Below, piece after piece: positions 18,194 through 26,614 of a DNA stretch of 64,000 bases. Location: NCBI GenBank assembly GCA_041860225.1, contig CP151794.1, positions 1-64,000 on the forward strand, written 5' to 3'. The number at the start of each line of letters is the position of its first letter. Within the stretch, counting starts at the first letter, position 1. A model generated the notes under the pieces. That model had not been told where the DNA came from. It worked only from the letters and a program-made list of their open reading frames with translations, and ran no database searches. The stretch comes from Magnimaribacter mokuoloeensis. GTDB lineage: Bacteria > Pseudomonadota > Gammaproteobacteria > Magnimaribacterales > Magnimaribacteraceae. The translations under genes and the position numbers were made by a program.

Positions 18194-19023
18194 TGGCTAC
18201 TCACATTAAAAAATCAAAACCCACTTCTCCAGGTAGACGATTTAGGTCATGGGTTTCAAGAGATGATCTACACAAAGGTGACCCTTATGCTCCTCTTCTA
18301 GAGGCAAAGAAACAAAAATCTGGAAGAAATAACCAAGGAAGAATTACAACTCGACATCGTGGTGGTGGACATAAAAAACACTATCGAATCATTGACTTCA
18401 AAAGATTGAAGGACGGTATTCCTGCTAAAGTAGAAACGATTGAGTATGATCCAAACAGGTCAGCGAATATTGCGTTATTACTCTATGCAGATGGTGAAAG
18501 AACTTACATCATAGCACCTGATGGTTTGAAAGTTGGAGATACAGTTTCATCTGGAAAAGATTCTGCAATTTCAACAGGAAATTGTATGTCTTTGCAAGAC
18601 ATGCCTTTGGGTACAGTTGTTCATTGTATAGAGTTATTTCCAGGCAAAGGCGCACAAATGGCAAGAAGTGCTGGTGCATCAGCTCAAATTCTTGCTATTG
18701 AAGGTAGATACGTAACACTCAGATTAAGAAGCGGAGAAGTAAGAAGGGTTCTTTCTGAATGCAGAGCAACTATAGGAAGTGTATCCAATTCAGAACATTC
18801 ATTACGATCAATTGGTAAAGCCGGTGCAAAAAGATGGATGGGAATCAGACCCACTGTAAGAGGTGTAGCCATGAATCCAGTAGATCACCCTCATGGTGGA
18901 GGTGAAGGAAAGACCTCAGGTGGAAGACACCCTGTAACTCCTTGGGGTGTTCCAACAAAGGGTTATAAGACCCGCAAAAAAAATAAATCAAGCAATCGCA
19001 TGATTGTTAGAAGAAGAAACTAA
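18193..19023 (+). CDS. rplB: 50S ribosomal protein L2
   Basis: L2 is a universally conserved 50S protein needed for subunit association and peptidyl-transferase activity. The 276 residues contain the N-terminal THIKKSKPTSPGRR, the RHRGGGHKKHYRIIDFKR segment, and the C-terminal GVAMNPVDHPHGGGEG with the conserved histidine of the HPHGGGEG motif. Length is close to the E. coli 273. rpsS begins four bases after its stop. Confidence 0.99.
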   Translation: MATHIKKSKPTSPGRRFRSWVSRDDLHKGDPYAPLLEAKKQKSGRNNQGRITTRHRGGGHKKHYRIIDFKRLKDGIPAKVETIEYDPNRSANIALLLYADGERTYIIAPDGLKVGDTVSSGKDSAISTGNCMSLQDMPLGTVVHCIELFPGKGAQMARSAGASAQILAIEGRYVTLRLRSGEVRRVLSECRATIGSVSNSEHSLRSIGKAGAKRWMGIRPTVRGVAMNPVDHPHGGGEGKTSGGRHPVTPWGVPTKGYKTRKKNKSSNRMIVRRRN

Positions 19024-19027
19024 TATT

Positions 19028-19294
19028 ATGCCAAGATCATTAAAAAAAGGACCATTCGTAGACTTGCACCTCTTAAAAAAGGTTGACCAAGCAGTTGCTA
19101 CTAATGACAAGAAACCAATTAAGACATGGTCAAGAAGATCAATGATTACTCCTGACATGGTTGGATTAAACATAGCCGTTCATAACGGCAGGCAACATGT
19201 ACCTATTTTTATACAAGAGGATATGGTCGGTCATAAACTAGGTGAATTTGTATTAACCAGAACCTTCAAAATGCATTCTGGAGATAGAAAGTAA
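19028..19294 (+). CDS. rpsS: 30S ribosomal protein S19
   Basis: S19 lies in the 30S head next to S13 and contacts A-site tRNA. Starting at ATG 19028 the protein begins PRSLKKGPFVD and has 88 residues. It includes KTWSRRSMITPDMVG, VHNGRQHVP and the C-terminal GEFVLTRTF. A longer in-frame start at 19004 would overlap the end of rplB and add residues not found in the family, so I rejected it. Confidence 0.98.
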   Translation: MPRSLKKGPFVDLHLLKKVDQAVATNDKKPIKTWSRRSMITPDMVGLNIAVHNGRQHVPIFIQEDMVGHKLGEFVLTRTFKMHSGDRK

Positions 19295-19295
19295 G

Positions 19296-19637
19296 ATGAG
19301 TCAAGCAACAGCAAAACTTAGAAGTGCTAGAGTTTCGAGCCAAAAGGCCAGACTAGTTGCAAACCAAATTAGGGGTAAGCACATAGAAGAAGCCCTTGGA
19401 ATCCTTACTTTTGCTCCTCAGAAGTCAGCACACATCATTAAGAAAGTTCTCGAGTCTGCTATAGCGAATGCTGAGCATAATCAAGGCCTGGATATAGATT
19501 CACTATTTGTTTCTACGATCGCAGTCGATGAAAGTTTTACTATGAAAAGAGTTAGGGCCAGAGCAAGAGGTAGGGCAGATAGATACTTTAAAAGAAGCTG
19601 TAATATTGCATTAACTGTAGAAGAAAAAGGAAAATAA
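19296..19637 (+). CDS. rplV: 50S ribosomal protein L22
   Basis: L22 spans the 50S subunit from the surface to the exit tunnel, where its beta hairpin meets L4. The 113 residues show SSQKARLVANQIRGKHIEEAL and the tunnel hairpin region VDESFTMKRVRARARGRADR, with no insertion or deletion of the macrolide-resistance type that I can see. It starts one base after rpsS and its stop overlaps the rpsC ATG. Confidence 0.98.
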   Translation: MSQATAKLRSARVSSQKARLVANQIRGKHIEEALGILTFAPQKSAHIIKKVLESAIANAEHNQGLDIDSLFVSTIAVDESFTMKRVRARARGRADRYFKRSCNIALTVEEKGK

Positions 19638-20287
19638 TGGGACAGAAAGTACACCCAACAGGGTTTAGATTAGGAATAACTACTCAACATACATCGAATT
19701 GGTATGCTGAGAAGTCTCAATATACAGAGAACCTACTTAAAGATATCGAAGTTAGAGAGCATCTCACTAAAAAGCTCGCTCATGCCTCAGTGAGTAGAAT
19801 AGAGATAGAAAGAACTGCAGATAATGCAAGAGTACTCATTCATACTGCTAGACCAGGTATTGTCATCGGTAAAAAGGGTGAAGATATAGATAAGATGAGG
19901 GAAGATATCACTAATAGGATGGGTATTCCCGTAACTCTCAGCATACAAGAAATAAGAAAACCTGATTTAGATGCAAAACTACTGGCAGAAAGTGTAGCTC
20001 AACAACTTGAAAGACGTGTTATGTTCAGAAGAGCTATGAAGAGAGCTGTTCAGAACGCAATGAGACAAGGTGCTGAGGGCGTTAAGATAAGAGTTGCTGG
20101 TAGACTAGGAGGAGCAGAGATTGCTAGAGCAGAAATACAAAAAGAAGGCAGAGTTCCCCTTCATACTCTTAGAGCAGACGTAGATTATGGTTTAGCTGAA
20201 GCAAATACCACATACGGTGTGATTGGGGTCAAAGCATGGGTCTTCAGAGGCGAAGTTCTGGATACACATAACAAAGATTCAGAGTAA
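19637..20287 (+). CDS. rpsC: 30S ribosomal protein S3
   Basis: S3 forms part of the mRNA entry channel and helicase. The 216-residue protein carries an N-terminal KH domain with the GxxG loop in VIGKKGEDIDKMRED and a C-terminal domain (GRLGGAEIARAE, VPLHTLRADVDYG). It begins GQKVHPTGFRLGI, as in nearly all bacteria. It is slightly shorter than E. coli S3 (233) at the C terminus. Confidence 0.98.
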   Translation: MGQKVHPTGFRLGITTQHTSNWYAEKSQYTENLLKDIEVREHLTKKLAHASVSRIEIERTADNARVLIHTARPGIVIGKKGEDIDKMREDITNRMGIPVTLSIQEIRKPDLDAKLLAESVAQQLERRVMFRRAMKRAVQNAMRQGAEGVKIRVAGRLGGAEIARAEIQKEGRVPLHTLRADVDYGLAEANTTYGVIGVKAWVFRGEVLDTHNKDSE

Positions 20288-20298
20288 AGGACAAAATA

Positions 20299-20706
20299 AT
20301 GTTTCAACCTAAAAGAACAAAATATAGAAAGCAGTTTAAGGGCAGAAATACTGGAAATGCACAAAGAGGTGCAACTCTCAGTTTCGGTACTTTTGGTTTG
20401 AAGGCTACCCAAAGAGGTCAATTGACTTCTAGACAAATCGAGGCTGCAAGAAGAGCCATGACACGTCATGTAAAAAGAGGAGCTAAAATTTGGATAAGAG
20501 TTTTTCCTGATAAGCCCATTACCAAAAAACCTCTAGAAGTAAGACAAGGTAAAGGTAAGGGTAATGTCGAGTATTGGGTTTGCCCAATCAAACCAGGAAA
20601 AATACTTTATGAAATGGAAGGAGTAGATGAGGAGTTAGCTAAAGAAGCTTTTGCGCTCGCCTCAGCAAAAATGCCTATTTCTACAACCTTTATAAGGAGA
20701 GTCTAA
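20299..20706 (+). CDS. rplP: 50S ribosomal protein L16
   Basis: L16 helps position A-site tRNA near the peptidyl-transferase centre. The 135 residues have PKRTKYRKQFKGR near the N terminus, ARRAMTRHVKRGAKIWIRVFPD in the middle and a short MPISTTFIRR C terminus. Length matches E. coli (136). AGGA precedes the ATG, and the stop overlaps the rpmC start by one base. Confidence 0.98.
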   Translation: MFQPKRTKYRKQFKGRNTGNAQRGATLSFGTFGLKATQRGQLTSRQIEAARRAMTRHVKRGAKIWIRVFPDKPITKKPLEVRQGKGKGNVEYWVCPIKPGKILYEMEGVDEELAKEAFALASAKMPISTTFIRRV

Positions 20707-20921
20707 TGGCTAAAGAAAGTTTATTGGATAGATTGCGAAATAAACCAACAGATGTCTTAGATGAAGAGGGCAAGTTGAGAAAAGAATTATTGGAGCTAAA
20801 AATTAAACATTCTTCTGGTCAGTTAAAAGAAACTCATAAAATTAGAGAGATCAGAAGATCAATTGCGCAGCTCAAAACGTTGAATAAAGAACAAGAACTA
20901 CAACAAAAGAATGACGGATAA
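20706..20921 (+). CDS. rpmC: 50S ribosomal protein L29
   Basis: L29 is a small two-helix protein beside L23 at the tunnel exit. The 71 residues are slightly longer than the E. coli 63 because of an N-terminal extension. The core LRKELLELKIKHSSGQLKET followed by IREIRRSIAQLKTL is typical. The end of the gene overlaps rpsQ by 11 bases. Confidence 0.96.
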   Translation: MAKESLLDRLRNKPTDVLDEEGKLRKELLELKIKHSSGQLKETHKIREIRRSIAQLKTLNKEQELQQKNDG

Positions 20922-21171
20922 AAGAACTAGAACAGAGACGGGTAGGGTTATTAGCTCTTCAAGAGACAAGACAATAACTGTTCTTGTTGAAAGAAAAGTT
21001 AGGCACCCTTTGTATAAAAAGATTATGAGAAGGTCTTCTAAATTGCAGGCGCATGATCAAGATAACACATGTAATGCCGGAGATCTTGTGACTATTCAAG
21101 AATGCAGGCCTCTATCTAAAACAAAGTCTTGGAACCTTTTACGTGTAGAAGAGAAATCACAGGAAGTTTAA
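20911..21171 (+). CDS. rpsQ: 30S ribosomal protein S17
   Basis: S17 is an OB-fold primary binder of the 16S 5' domain. The 86 residues show the signature GRVISSSRDKTITVLVERKV, HPLYKKIMRRSSKL and GDLVTIQECRPLSKTKSW. The ATG lies inside the last codons of rpmC, overlapping by 11 bases, which implies translational coupling. rplN starts five bases after the stop. Confidence 0.98.
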   Translation: MTDKRTRTETGRVISSSRDKTITVLVERKVRHPLYKKIMRRSSKLQAHDQDNTCNAGDLVTIQECRPLSKTKSWNLLRVEEKSQEV

Positions 21172-21176
21172 TAACA

Positions 21177-21545
21177 ATGATACAAGAGCAAAGCTATTTA
21201 GAAGTCGCAGATAACAGCGGTGCCAGAAAACTAATGTGCATCCGTGTTCTTGGTGGTTCAAAGAAAAAATTTGCCAAGGTTGGCGATGTAATAAAGGTCA
21301 CTGTAAAAGAAGCTATACCTACTGGTAGGGTAAAAAAAGGTGAAGTGCTAGATGCTGTCATTGTTAGAACAAAAAATAAGCTAAGGAGATCAGATGGCTC
21401 AGCTATCAGGTTTGACGATAATGCTGCTGTTCTAATCAATGCTCAAAAACAGCCTATAGGTACAAGGGTTTTTGGTCCCGTCTCTAGAGAACTTAGAAGT
21501 GAAGAGTTTATGAGAATAGTTTCATTAGCACCGGAGGTTTTGTAA
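21177..21545 (+). CDS. rplN: 50S ribosomal protein L14
   Basis: L14 lies at the subunit interface, where RsfS silences ribosomes. Starting at ATG 21177 the 122 residues begin MIQEQSYLEVADNSGARK, the canonical N terminus, and include KVGDVIKVTVKEAIP and the C-terminal GTRVFGPVSRELR. An in-frame upstream TTG (21129) lies inside rpsQ and adds non-homologous residues, so it was rejected. Length equals the family norm (about 122). Confidence 0.98.
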   Translation: MIQEQSYLEVADNSGARKLMCIRVLGGSKKKFAKVGDVIKVTVKEAIPTGRVKKGEVLDAVIVRTKNKLRRSDGSAIRFDDNAAVLINAQKQPIGTRVFGPVSRELRSEEFMRIVSLAPEVL

Positions 21546-21547
21546 CG

Positions 21548-21859
21548 ATGAATAAGATTAAGACAGGTGATCAAGTTATTGTTGTTGCTGGTAAGGATAA
21601 AGGCAAGCAAGGATCCGTTACAAAAATCCTTCCGAATGGTAGATGTTATGTATCCGGGGTTCAAATGGTAAAACGACACACAAAACCTAACCCAAATGCT
21701 GGTATAGCTGGAGGAGTTGTAGAAAAAGAGTCTTCCATAGATATGTCGAATATATCGATTTTTAATCCATCTACAAAAAAAGCTGACAAAGTGAAAATTA
21801 AGTCTCAAGAAGACGGATCAAAAGTTAGGGTTTTTAAATCTTCAGGTAAGGAAATATAA
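21548..21859 (+). CDS. rplX: 50S ribosomal protein L24
   Basis: L24 is a KOW-domain protein that initiates 50S assembly. The KOW motif is VIVVAGKDKGKQGSVTKILPN (residues 9-29 region), followed by VNM-type text here read as VQMVKRHTKPN. The 103 residues match the E. coli length (104). It lies two bases after rplN and two bases before rplE, so the S8-binding regulatory site known from the E. coli spc operon, if present, must be inside coding sequence. Confidence 0.97.
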   Translation: MNKIKTGDQVIVVAGKDKGKQGSVTKILPNGRCYVSGVQMVKRHTKPNPNAGIAGGVVEKESSIDMSNISIFNPSTKKADKVKIKSQEDGSKVRVFKSSGKEI

Positions 21860-21861
21860 GA

Positions 21862-22401
21862 ATGATTCCACTTAAAGAACATTACAAGACAACTGTCGTA
21901 CCAGAACTTAAAGAGAAATTAGGTTTAAACTCGGTTATGGCTGTTCCTAAAGTGACTAAGATCACGCTAAATATGGGAGTTGGAGAAGCTTTAAATGACA
22001 AGAAAATCTTAGAAAGAGCCGTTGAAGACATGACATTAATATCGGGACAAAAACCTTTAGTTACTAAAGCGAGAAAGTCGGTTGCAAATTTTAAGATAAG
22101 AGATGGAATGCCTATCGGATGCAAGGTCACTTTAAGAGGCGATAGAATGTATGAGTTCCTGCAAAGGCTAATAGGTATAGCCATACCTAGAGAAAGAGAT
22201 TTTAGAGGTTTAGAGACTAAATCCTTCGATGGAAGAGGTAATTATTCTATGGGTATCAAGGAACATATCATTTTTCCTGAAATAGATTATGACAAAGTAG
22301 ACAAAATAAGGGGTATGGATATCTGTATATCCACTTCGGCTTCTGATGATGAATCAGGAGAGGCACTACTGAGAGCCATGAAGTTCCCATTTAAAAACTA
22401 G
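21862..22401 (+). CDS. rplE: 50S ribosomal protein L5
   Basis: L5 binds 5S rRNA in the central protuberance and contacts P-site tRNA. The 179 residues equal the E. coli length. The conserved KITLNMGVGEALNDKKILE and RDFRGLETKSFDGRGNYSMG segments are present, as is the KEHIIFPEIDYDKVD stretch. AAGAATG spacing to rplX is minimal. rpsN follows after 10 bases. Confidence 0.99.
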   Translation: MIPLKEHYKTTVVPELKEKLGLNSVMAVPKVTKITLNMGVGEALNDKKILERAVEDMTLISGQKPLVTKARKSVANFKIRDGMPIGCKVTLRGDRMYEFLQRLIGIAIPRERDFRGLETKSFDGRGNYSMGIKEHIIFPEIDYDKVDKIRGMDICISTSASDDESGEALLRAMKFPFKN

Positions 22402-22411
22402 AGGTATATAA

Positions 22412-22717
22412 ATGGCAAAAGCATCAATGAAAGCAAGAGAAGAACGCAGAAGACGAACTGTTTTAAAGTATGCTTCGAAGAGGGCAGAACTTAAGGAAAT
22501 TATTCGTAGCCCAAAATTTTCACAGGAAGAAAAGGAAGCTGCACAAATCAAACTTCAAAAGCTACCAAGAGACGCTAGTCCAGTAAGAATGCAAAGAAGA
22601 TGTGCTATAACCGGTAGACCTCACGCAGTTTACAGAAAATTTGGATTAGCTAGGAACAAACTAAGAGAACTGGCTATGAAAGGAGATATCCCGGGACTAG
22701 TTAAATCAAGTTGGTAA
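22412..22717 (+). CDS. rpsN: 30S ribosomal protein S14 (zinc-free form)
   Basis: S14 is a head protein next to S3 and S10. The 101 residues are of the long, zinc-independent type typical of gammaproteobacteria: there is no CxxC pair. The C-terminal signature reads CAITGRPHAVYRKFGLARNKLRE. It begins MAKASMKAREERRRR. Spacing to rplE is 10 bases with GAGG in the gap, and to rpsH 7 bases. Confidence 0.98.
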   Translation: MAKASMKAREERRRRTVLKYASKRAELKEIIRSPKFSQEEKEAAQIKLQKLPRDASPVRMQRRCAITGRPHAVYRKFGLARNKLRELAMKGDIPGLVKSSW

Positions 22718-22724
22718 AAATTTT

Positions 22725-23117
22725 ATGAGTATACAAGATCCAATAGCTAATTTATTTTCTAGCATTAATAACGCTCAAGCAAGAAACAAAGAGTTTGTTA
22801 AAGTTCCTTCTTCATCTAAGAAGGTAGCACTTCTATCAATGCTCAAAGAGGAAGGTTATATACATTCATTCACTACTTCAGAGGGCTCAAAACCTGAAAT
22901 TGAAATAAAATTAAAATATTTTGAAGGTTCACCTGTTATTAAGCAATTGAAGCGGATAAGCAAACCAGGATTGAGACAATACTCTAATTACAAAGATTTA
23001 CCTGAAGTAAATGGTGGTTTAGGTATGGCAATAGTATCAACAAGCAAAGGCTTAATGACTGACCAACAGGCTCGAGAGGCAAAAGTCGGCGGTGAATTAA
23101 TCTGTTCAGTTTTTTAA
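22725..23117 (+). CDS. rpsH: 30S ribosomal protein S8
   Basis: S8 binds helix 21 of 16S rRNA and in E. coli represses the spc operon. The 130 residues start SIQDPIANLFSSINNAQAR and end with the conserved GLGMAIVSTSKGLMTDQQAR and GGELICSVF. Length equals the E. coli protein. No strong ribosome-binding site precedes it, suggesting coupling to rpsN. Confidence 0.98.
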   Translation: MSIQDPIANLFSSINNAQARNKEFVKVPSSSKKVALLSMLKEEGYIHSFTTSEGSKPEIEIKLKYFEGSPVIKQLKRISKPGLRQYSNYKDLPEVNGGLGMAIVSTSKGLMTDQQAREAKVGGELICSVF

Positions 23118-23129
23118 ATTCATATAATC

Positions 23130-23663
23130 ATGGCAAGAACATCTTTAAAAGCATTAGAAATACCTGAAGGAGTTACACTTGAGGACAATCAAGGTGTAAT
23201 AACTTTTACTGGCAAGTTAGGCAATATGTCTTTAGAGATACATAAAGATGTTGATATTAATAAAGATGACAGCACTATAAGCTTTAGTCCAAATAAAGAC
23301 ACGAAAGAGTCTTTAGCCATTACTGGAACTATGAGGGCACTTACAGCTAATTATATGCAAGGAGTGGCTAGTGGATTTGAAAAGAAACTTGAAATTAATG
23401 GAGTTGGTTATAGAGCTGCGCTTGAAGGCAATTCATTAAATTTAAGTTTAGGATTTTCTCATCCTATTATTCATGAATTACCTGAAGGTGTAACTGCTGA
23501 ATTACCTAGTAATACTGAAATTATCCTTAAGTCTATGGATAAACAGTTGGTAGGGCAGGTGGCCGCAGAGATCAGAGACTACAGACCTCCAGAACCTTAT
23601 AAAGGAAAAGGTGTTAAGTATGCCGATGAAAGAATAATAAGAAAAGAATCTAAGAAAGCATAA
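23130..23663 (+). CDS. rplF: 50S ribosomal protein L6
   Basis: L6 has two related domains and sits near the sarcin-ricin loop. The 177 residues equal the E. coli length. The C-terminal signature is QVAAEIRDYRPPEPYKGKGVKY, preceded by GVGYRAALEGNSLNLSLGFSHP. Order rpsH-rplF-rplR is standard, with a 12-base upstream and 4-base downstream gap. Confidence 0.98.
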   Translation: MARTSLKALEIPEGVTLEDNQGVITFTGKLGNMSLEIHKDVDINKDDSTISFSPNKDTKESLAITGTMRALTANYMQGVASGFEKKLEINGVGYRAALEGNSLNLSLGFSHPIIHELPEGVTAELPSNTEIILKSMDKQLVGQVAAEIRDYRPPEPYKGKGVKYADERIIRKESKKA

Positions 23664-23667
23664 AAAA

Positions 23668-24018
23668 ATGGATATAAAAAACATAAAACGACAAAAAAGA
23701 GCTACTAAGACTCGATCTAAAATAGAATTGTCTGAAAACAATAGACTTACTGTTTTTAGGTCTAACTCTCATATCTATGCTCAAGTATCTACTTTTGATG
23801 GTTCTGAGGTAATTGCAAGTGCTTCCACCACAGAATCGTCTGTAAAAAGCGAAAACAATGGGAATATTGAAGCAGCTTCAAAAGTAGGAAAACTTATTGC
23901 AGAAAGAGCAAAAGAGAAAGGTATAGAGAAAGTGGCTTTTGATAGATCTGGTTATAAATATCATGGTCGTGTCAAAGCTTTAGCCGAGTCAGCTCGAGAA
24001 GCTGGCCTCTCATTCTAG
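23668..24018 (+). CDS. rplR: 50S ribosomal protein L18
   Basis: L18 binds 5S rRNA together with L5. The 116 residues contain RLTVFRSNSHIYAQVSTFDGSEV and the C-terminal KVAFDRSGYKYHGRVKALAES with REAGLSF at the end. The basic N-terminal arm (KRQKRATKTRSKI) is conserved. rpsE begins 8 bases downstream after AGGA at the gene's end. Confidence 0.98.
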   Translation: MDIKNIKRQKRATKTRSKIELSENNRLTVFRSNSHIYAQVSTFDGSEVIASASTTESSVKSENNGNIEAASKVGKLIAERAKEKGIEKVAFDRSGYKYHGRVKALAESAREAGLSF

Positions 24019-24026
24019 GAAATAAT

Positions 24027-24521
24027 ATGGAAAATACAGCTGTAACTGAAAATCTTGGCTCTGAAGTATTAGAAGAAAAGCTAGTTCAGGTAAATCGTGT
24101 AGCTAAGGTTGTTAAAGGTGGACGAATCTTTGGATTCACTGCTGTAACCGTAGTCGGGGATGGTAACGGCAAAATTGGTTTTGGAAGAGGTAAGGCTAGA
24201 GAGGTACCAATAGCAATTCAAAAAGCCTTAGACCATGCAAGAAGAAATATGGTGAGCATTGAGCTAAAAGGGGACACCATTCAGTACCCCATTAAGACAA
24301 AATATGGTGCTTCTGTTGTATTTATGAAACCTGCAGCTCCAGGAACAGGAATCATAGCAGGAGGAGCCATGAGGGCTGTTTTAGAGCTTGCAGGAGTAAA
24401 GGATGTTTTGGCAAAGTGCTACGGATCAACAACACCTGTAAATGTTGTAAGGGCTACTCTTAAAGCTTTAAGAGAAATGGAATCACCTGCGAGAGTAGCG
24501 AAAAGGTTAGGTAGAGGTTAA
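24027..24521 (+). CDS. rpsE: 30S ribosomal protein S5
   Basis: S5 contributes to the mRNA entry channel and translational fidelity. The 164-residue protein shows the double-stranded RNA-binding fold region RVAKVVKGGRIFGFTAV followed by GDGNGKIGFGRGKAREV. The C-terminal domain contains APGTGIIAGGAMRAVLELAG. The loop GRIFGF, where spectinomycin-resistance changes occur in other bacteria, looks normal. rpmD follows after two bases. Confidence 0.98.
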   Translation: MENTAVTENLGSEVLEEKLVQVNRVAKVVKGGRIFGFTAVTVVGDGNGKIGFGRGKAREVPIAIQKALDHARRNMVSIELKGDTIQYPIKTKYGASVVFMKPAAPGTGIIAGGAMRAVLELAGVKDVLAKCYGSTTPVNVVRATLKALREMESPARVAKRLGRG

Positions 24522-24523
24522 AG

Positions 24524-24703
24524 ATGGCTGATAAAGAAATTACAGTTAAACTGAAAAAAAGCCTAATTGGTTCTAAAGATTATCAGAGACAGTCTGTCAG
24601 AGGACTTGGTCTCAATAAGTTAGGTCAGGTTGTTTCTGTTCAAGATACTCCTGAAAACAGAGGAATGATAAATAAAGCTATCCATTTACTTGAAGTCAAC
24701 TAA
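24524..24703 (+). CDS. rpmD: 50S ribosomal protein L30
   Basis: This short gene encodes 59 residues and starts at ATG 24524, two bases after rpsE. It reads ADKEITVKLKKSLIGS, then VRGLGLNKLGQVV and a C-terminal HLLEVN. That is the compact bacterial L30 fold with the characteristic RGLGL(N/R)K(L/I) motif. Position between rpsE and rplO is standard. An in-frame start for rplO inside this gene was rejected. Confidence 0.97.
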   Translation: MADKEITVKLKKSLIGSKDYQRQSVRGLGLNKLGQVVSVQDTPENRGMINKAIHLLEVN

Positions 24704-24713
24704 AGGTATTGAG

Positions 24714-25148
24714 ATGAAATTAAATGAATTAAAGCCAAATCCAAAAAGAGTTAAAGAAAGTAAGCGCATAGGTAGAGGTACCGGTAGCGGGTTTGGCAAA
24801 ACAAGTGGAAAAGGTCATAAAGGCCTTAAATCACGTTCTGGAGGTCGAGTAAGAATTGGTTTTGAAGGTGGTCAGATGCCTCTTCAAAAAAGGGTGCCAA
24901 AGTTTGGTTTTAGCTCTAGGAAGAATAGGAATACGCAGCAACTTAGACTAAGCACGTTGGCTTCCTCAGGCATTACAGAGGTTAGTATTGAAAGCCTTAT
25001 AGAAGCTGACTTGATCAAAAATTCTACTAAGAAAGTTAAGGTTTTTTTAGATACAGATTCATGTCCAAAAATGAACTTAAAGGGCATCAAAACAACCGCT
25101 TCAGTTAAAAAATTAATTGAAGATGCAGGAGGCTCAATAGAGGTCTAA
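24714..25148 (+). CDS. rplO: 50S ribosomal protein L15
   Basis: L15 is a late-assembly 50S protein with a long glycine- and arginine-rich N-terminal arm. Starting at ATG 24714 the 144 residues begin MKLNELKPNPKRVKESKRIG, followed by RGTGSGFGKTSGKGHKG. The C-terminal domain ends in IEDAGGSIEV. E. coli L15 has the same length (144). A start at 24690, inside rpmD, would add eight unrelated residues. Confidence 0.98.
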   Translation: MKLNELKPNPKRVKESKRIGRGTGSGFGKTSGKGHKGLKSRSGGRVRIGFEGGQMPLQKRVPKFGFSSRKNRNTQQLRLSTLASSGITEVSIESLIEADLIKNSTKKVKVFLDTDSCPKMNLKGIKTTASVKKLIEDAGGSIEV

Positions 25149-25149
25149 A

Positions 25150-26484
25150 ATGTCAGTAAACCCATCTGCTATAGGACAAAACAAAGGTCTATCCGAATTA
25201 TGGAGGAGACTGCGCTTTGTTTTTATGGCGATCATTATTTACAGAATAGGTACTCACATTCCTATCCCGGGAATAGATCCTGACAAGCTAGCTAATATTT
25301 TCCAACAAAACCAAGGTACCTTACTAGATCTTTTCAATATGTTTTCCGGGGGAGCCCTAGAAAGAATGAGTATCATGGCTCTTAATATTATGCCCTACAT
25401 AACAGCCTCAATTATTATGAGTCTATTAGAGGGTACAACTCCTTCCTTGAAGAAAAGGTTTAGAGAAGAAGGAGAAGAGGGTAGAAGATTAAGAACATCC
25501 TATGTCAGATACGGTACGGTCTTCTTAGCTTTAATACAAGCAAGTGGCTTAGCTCTTGGCCTTCAAAATCAAGGTCTGGCTCTTGAACCTGGAGTAATGT
25601 TTCAAGTTATCGCAGTCACATCTTTAGTTTCCGGAACAGTTTTCCTTATGTGGTTAGGCGAGCTGGTTACAGAGAAAGGTATTGGAAACGGAATCTCGAT
25701 CATCATTTTCTCAAGTATCGTTGCTGGCCTGCCTAGAGCTTTAGGACAAGCTTTTGAAGGTGCAAGACAAGGCGATATAAACTTAATTATGTTGCTCTCT
25801 ATAGCTTTGGTTGCCGTAGCGGCAATTGCTTTCATTGTTTGGATCGAAAGAGGGCAAAGAAGAATTACTGTTAATTATGCGAAAAGACAACAAGGAAGAA
25901 AAATGGTGCAAGGCCAGGCTTCCTACTTGCCGATGAAAATAAATCAGGCTGGAGTAATTCCTGCGATCTTTGCAAGCAGTTTACTTTTATTCCCTGCTTC
26001 TGCATCAACATGGTTTGGCCAGGGAGAAGGTTTCGAATGGCTCCAAGAAATTGCTCTTGCTTTGGGTCCAGGTCAACCTCTATATGTCATATTATTTTCA
26101 GTTTTGATAGCTTTCTTTTGTTTTTTCTATACAGCTCTTCAGTTTGACCCTAAAGAAATTTCAGAAAACTTAAGGAGATCAGGAGCTTATATGCCTGGAA
26201 TTAGACCAGGAGATCAGACTGCAGACTATATAGATGGAGTCATGACTCGTTTAACAGTTTGGGGTTCGGGTTACTTAATATTAGTCTGTTTGATGCCACA
26301 ATTCTTGATTGTTTCTGCAAACGTCCCTTTTTATTTAGGGGGTACTTCTTTGTTAATTGCAGTGGTAGTTGTAATGGATTTTATGGCACAAGTTCAATCA
26401 CATTTGATGTCGCATCAATACGAATCGCTTCTTAAGAAAGCAAATTTAAAAGGTTACGGCGGAAATCCTCTAGGTGGTAGATAA
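25150..26484 (+). CDS. secY: Preprotein translocase subunit SecY
   Basis: SecY is the channel of the Sec translocon. The 444 residues show ten hydrophobic segments. Family landmarks include YRIGTHIPIPGID in the first periplasmic loop, the plug region around LFNMFSGGALERMSIMAL, GNGISIIIFSSI, and the cytoplasmic loop GRKMVQGQASYLP. Length matches E. coli (443). It lies one base after rplO and two before rpmJ in the standard spc order; SecE is encoded at 1654-2013. Confidence 0.99.
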   Translation: MSVNPSAIGQNKGLSELWRRLRFVFMAIIIYRIGTHIPIPGIDPDKLANIFQQNQGTLLDLFNMFSGGALERMSIMALNIMPYITASIIMSLLEGTTPSLKKRFREEGEEGRRLRTSYVRYGTVFLALIQASGLALGLQNQGLALEPGVMFQVIAVTSLVSGTVFLMWLGELVTEKGIGNGISIIIFSSIVAGLPRALGQAFEGARQGDINLIMLLSIALVAVAAIAFIVWIERGQRRITVNYAKRQQGRKMVQGQASYLPMKINQAGVIPAIFASSLLLFPASASTWFGQGEGFEWLQEIALALGPGQPLYVILFSVLIAFFCFFYTALQFDPKEISENLRRSGAYMPGIRPGDQTADYIDGVMTRLTVWGSGYLILVCLMPQFLIVSANVPFYLGGTSLLIAVVVVMDFMAQVQSHLMSHQYESLLKKANLKGYGGNPLGGR

Positions 26485-26486
26485 AA

Positions 26487-26603
26487 ATGAAAGTAAGAGC
26501 ATCAGTAAAAAAAATATGCAGAGATTGCAAAATAGTAAAGAGAAAAGGAACACTCTTTGTTATATGTTCAACAGAACCTAGACATAAACAAAGACAAGGT
26601 TAA
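26487..26603 (+). CDS. rpmJ: 50S ribosomal protein L36 (zinc-binding form)
   Basis: A 38-residue protein starting at ATG 26487, beginning MKVRASVKKICRDCKIVKRK. The zinc ligands are CRDC (residues 11-14), a cysteine near residue 27 and a histidine in PRHKQRQG, so this is the zinc-containing type. Its position after secY is standard. rpsM follows after 11 bases that carry the ribosome-binding site AGGAGA. Confidence 0.97.
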   Translation: MKVRASVKKICRDCKIVKRKGTLFVICSTEPRHKQRQG

Positions 26604-26614
26604 AGGAGAAAAGA

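Noticed and set aside
19004..19027. Upstream start for rpsS
   Set aside because: It lies inside the end of rplB; the canonical S19 N terminus begins at 19028.
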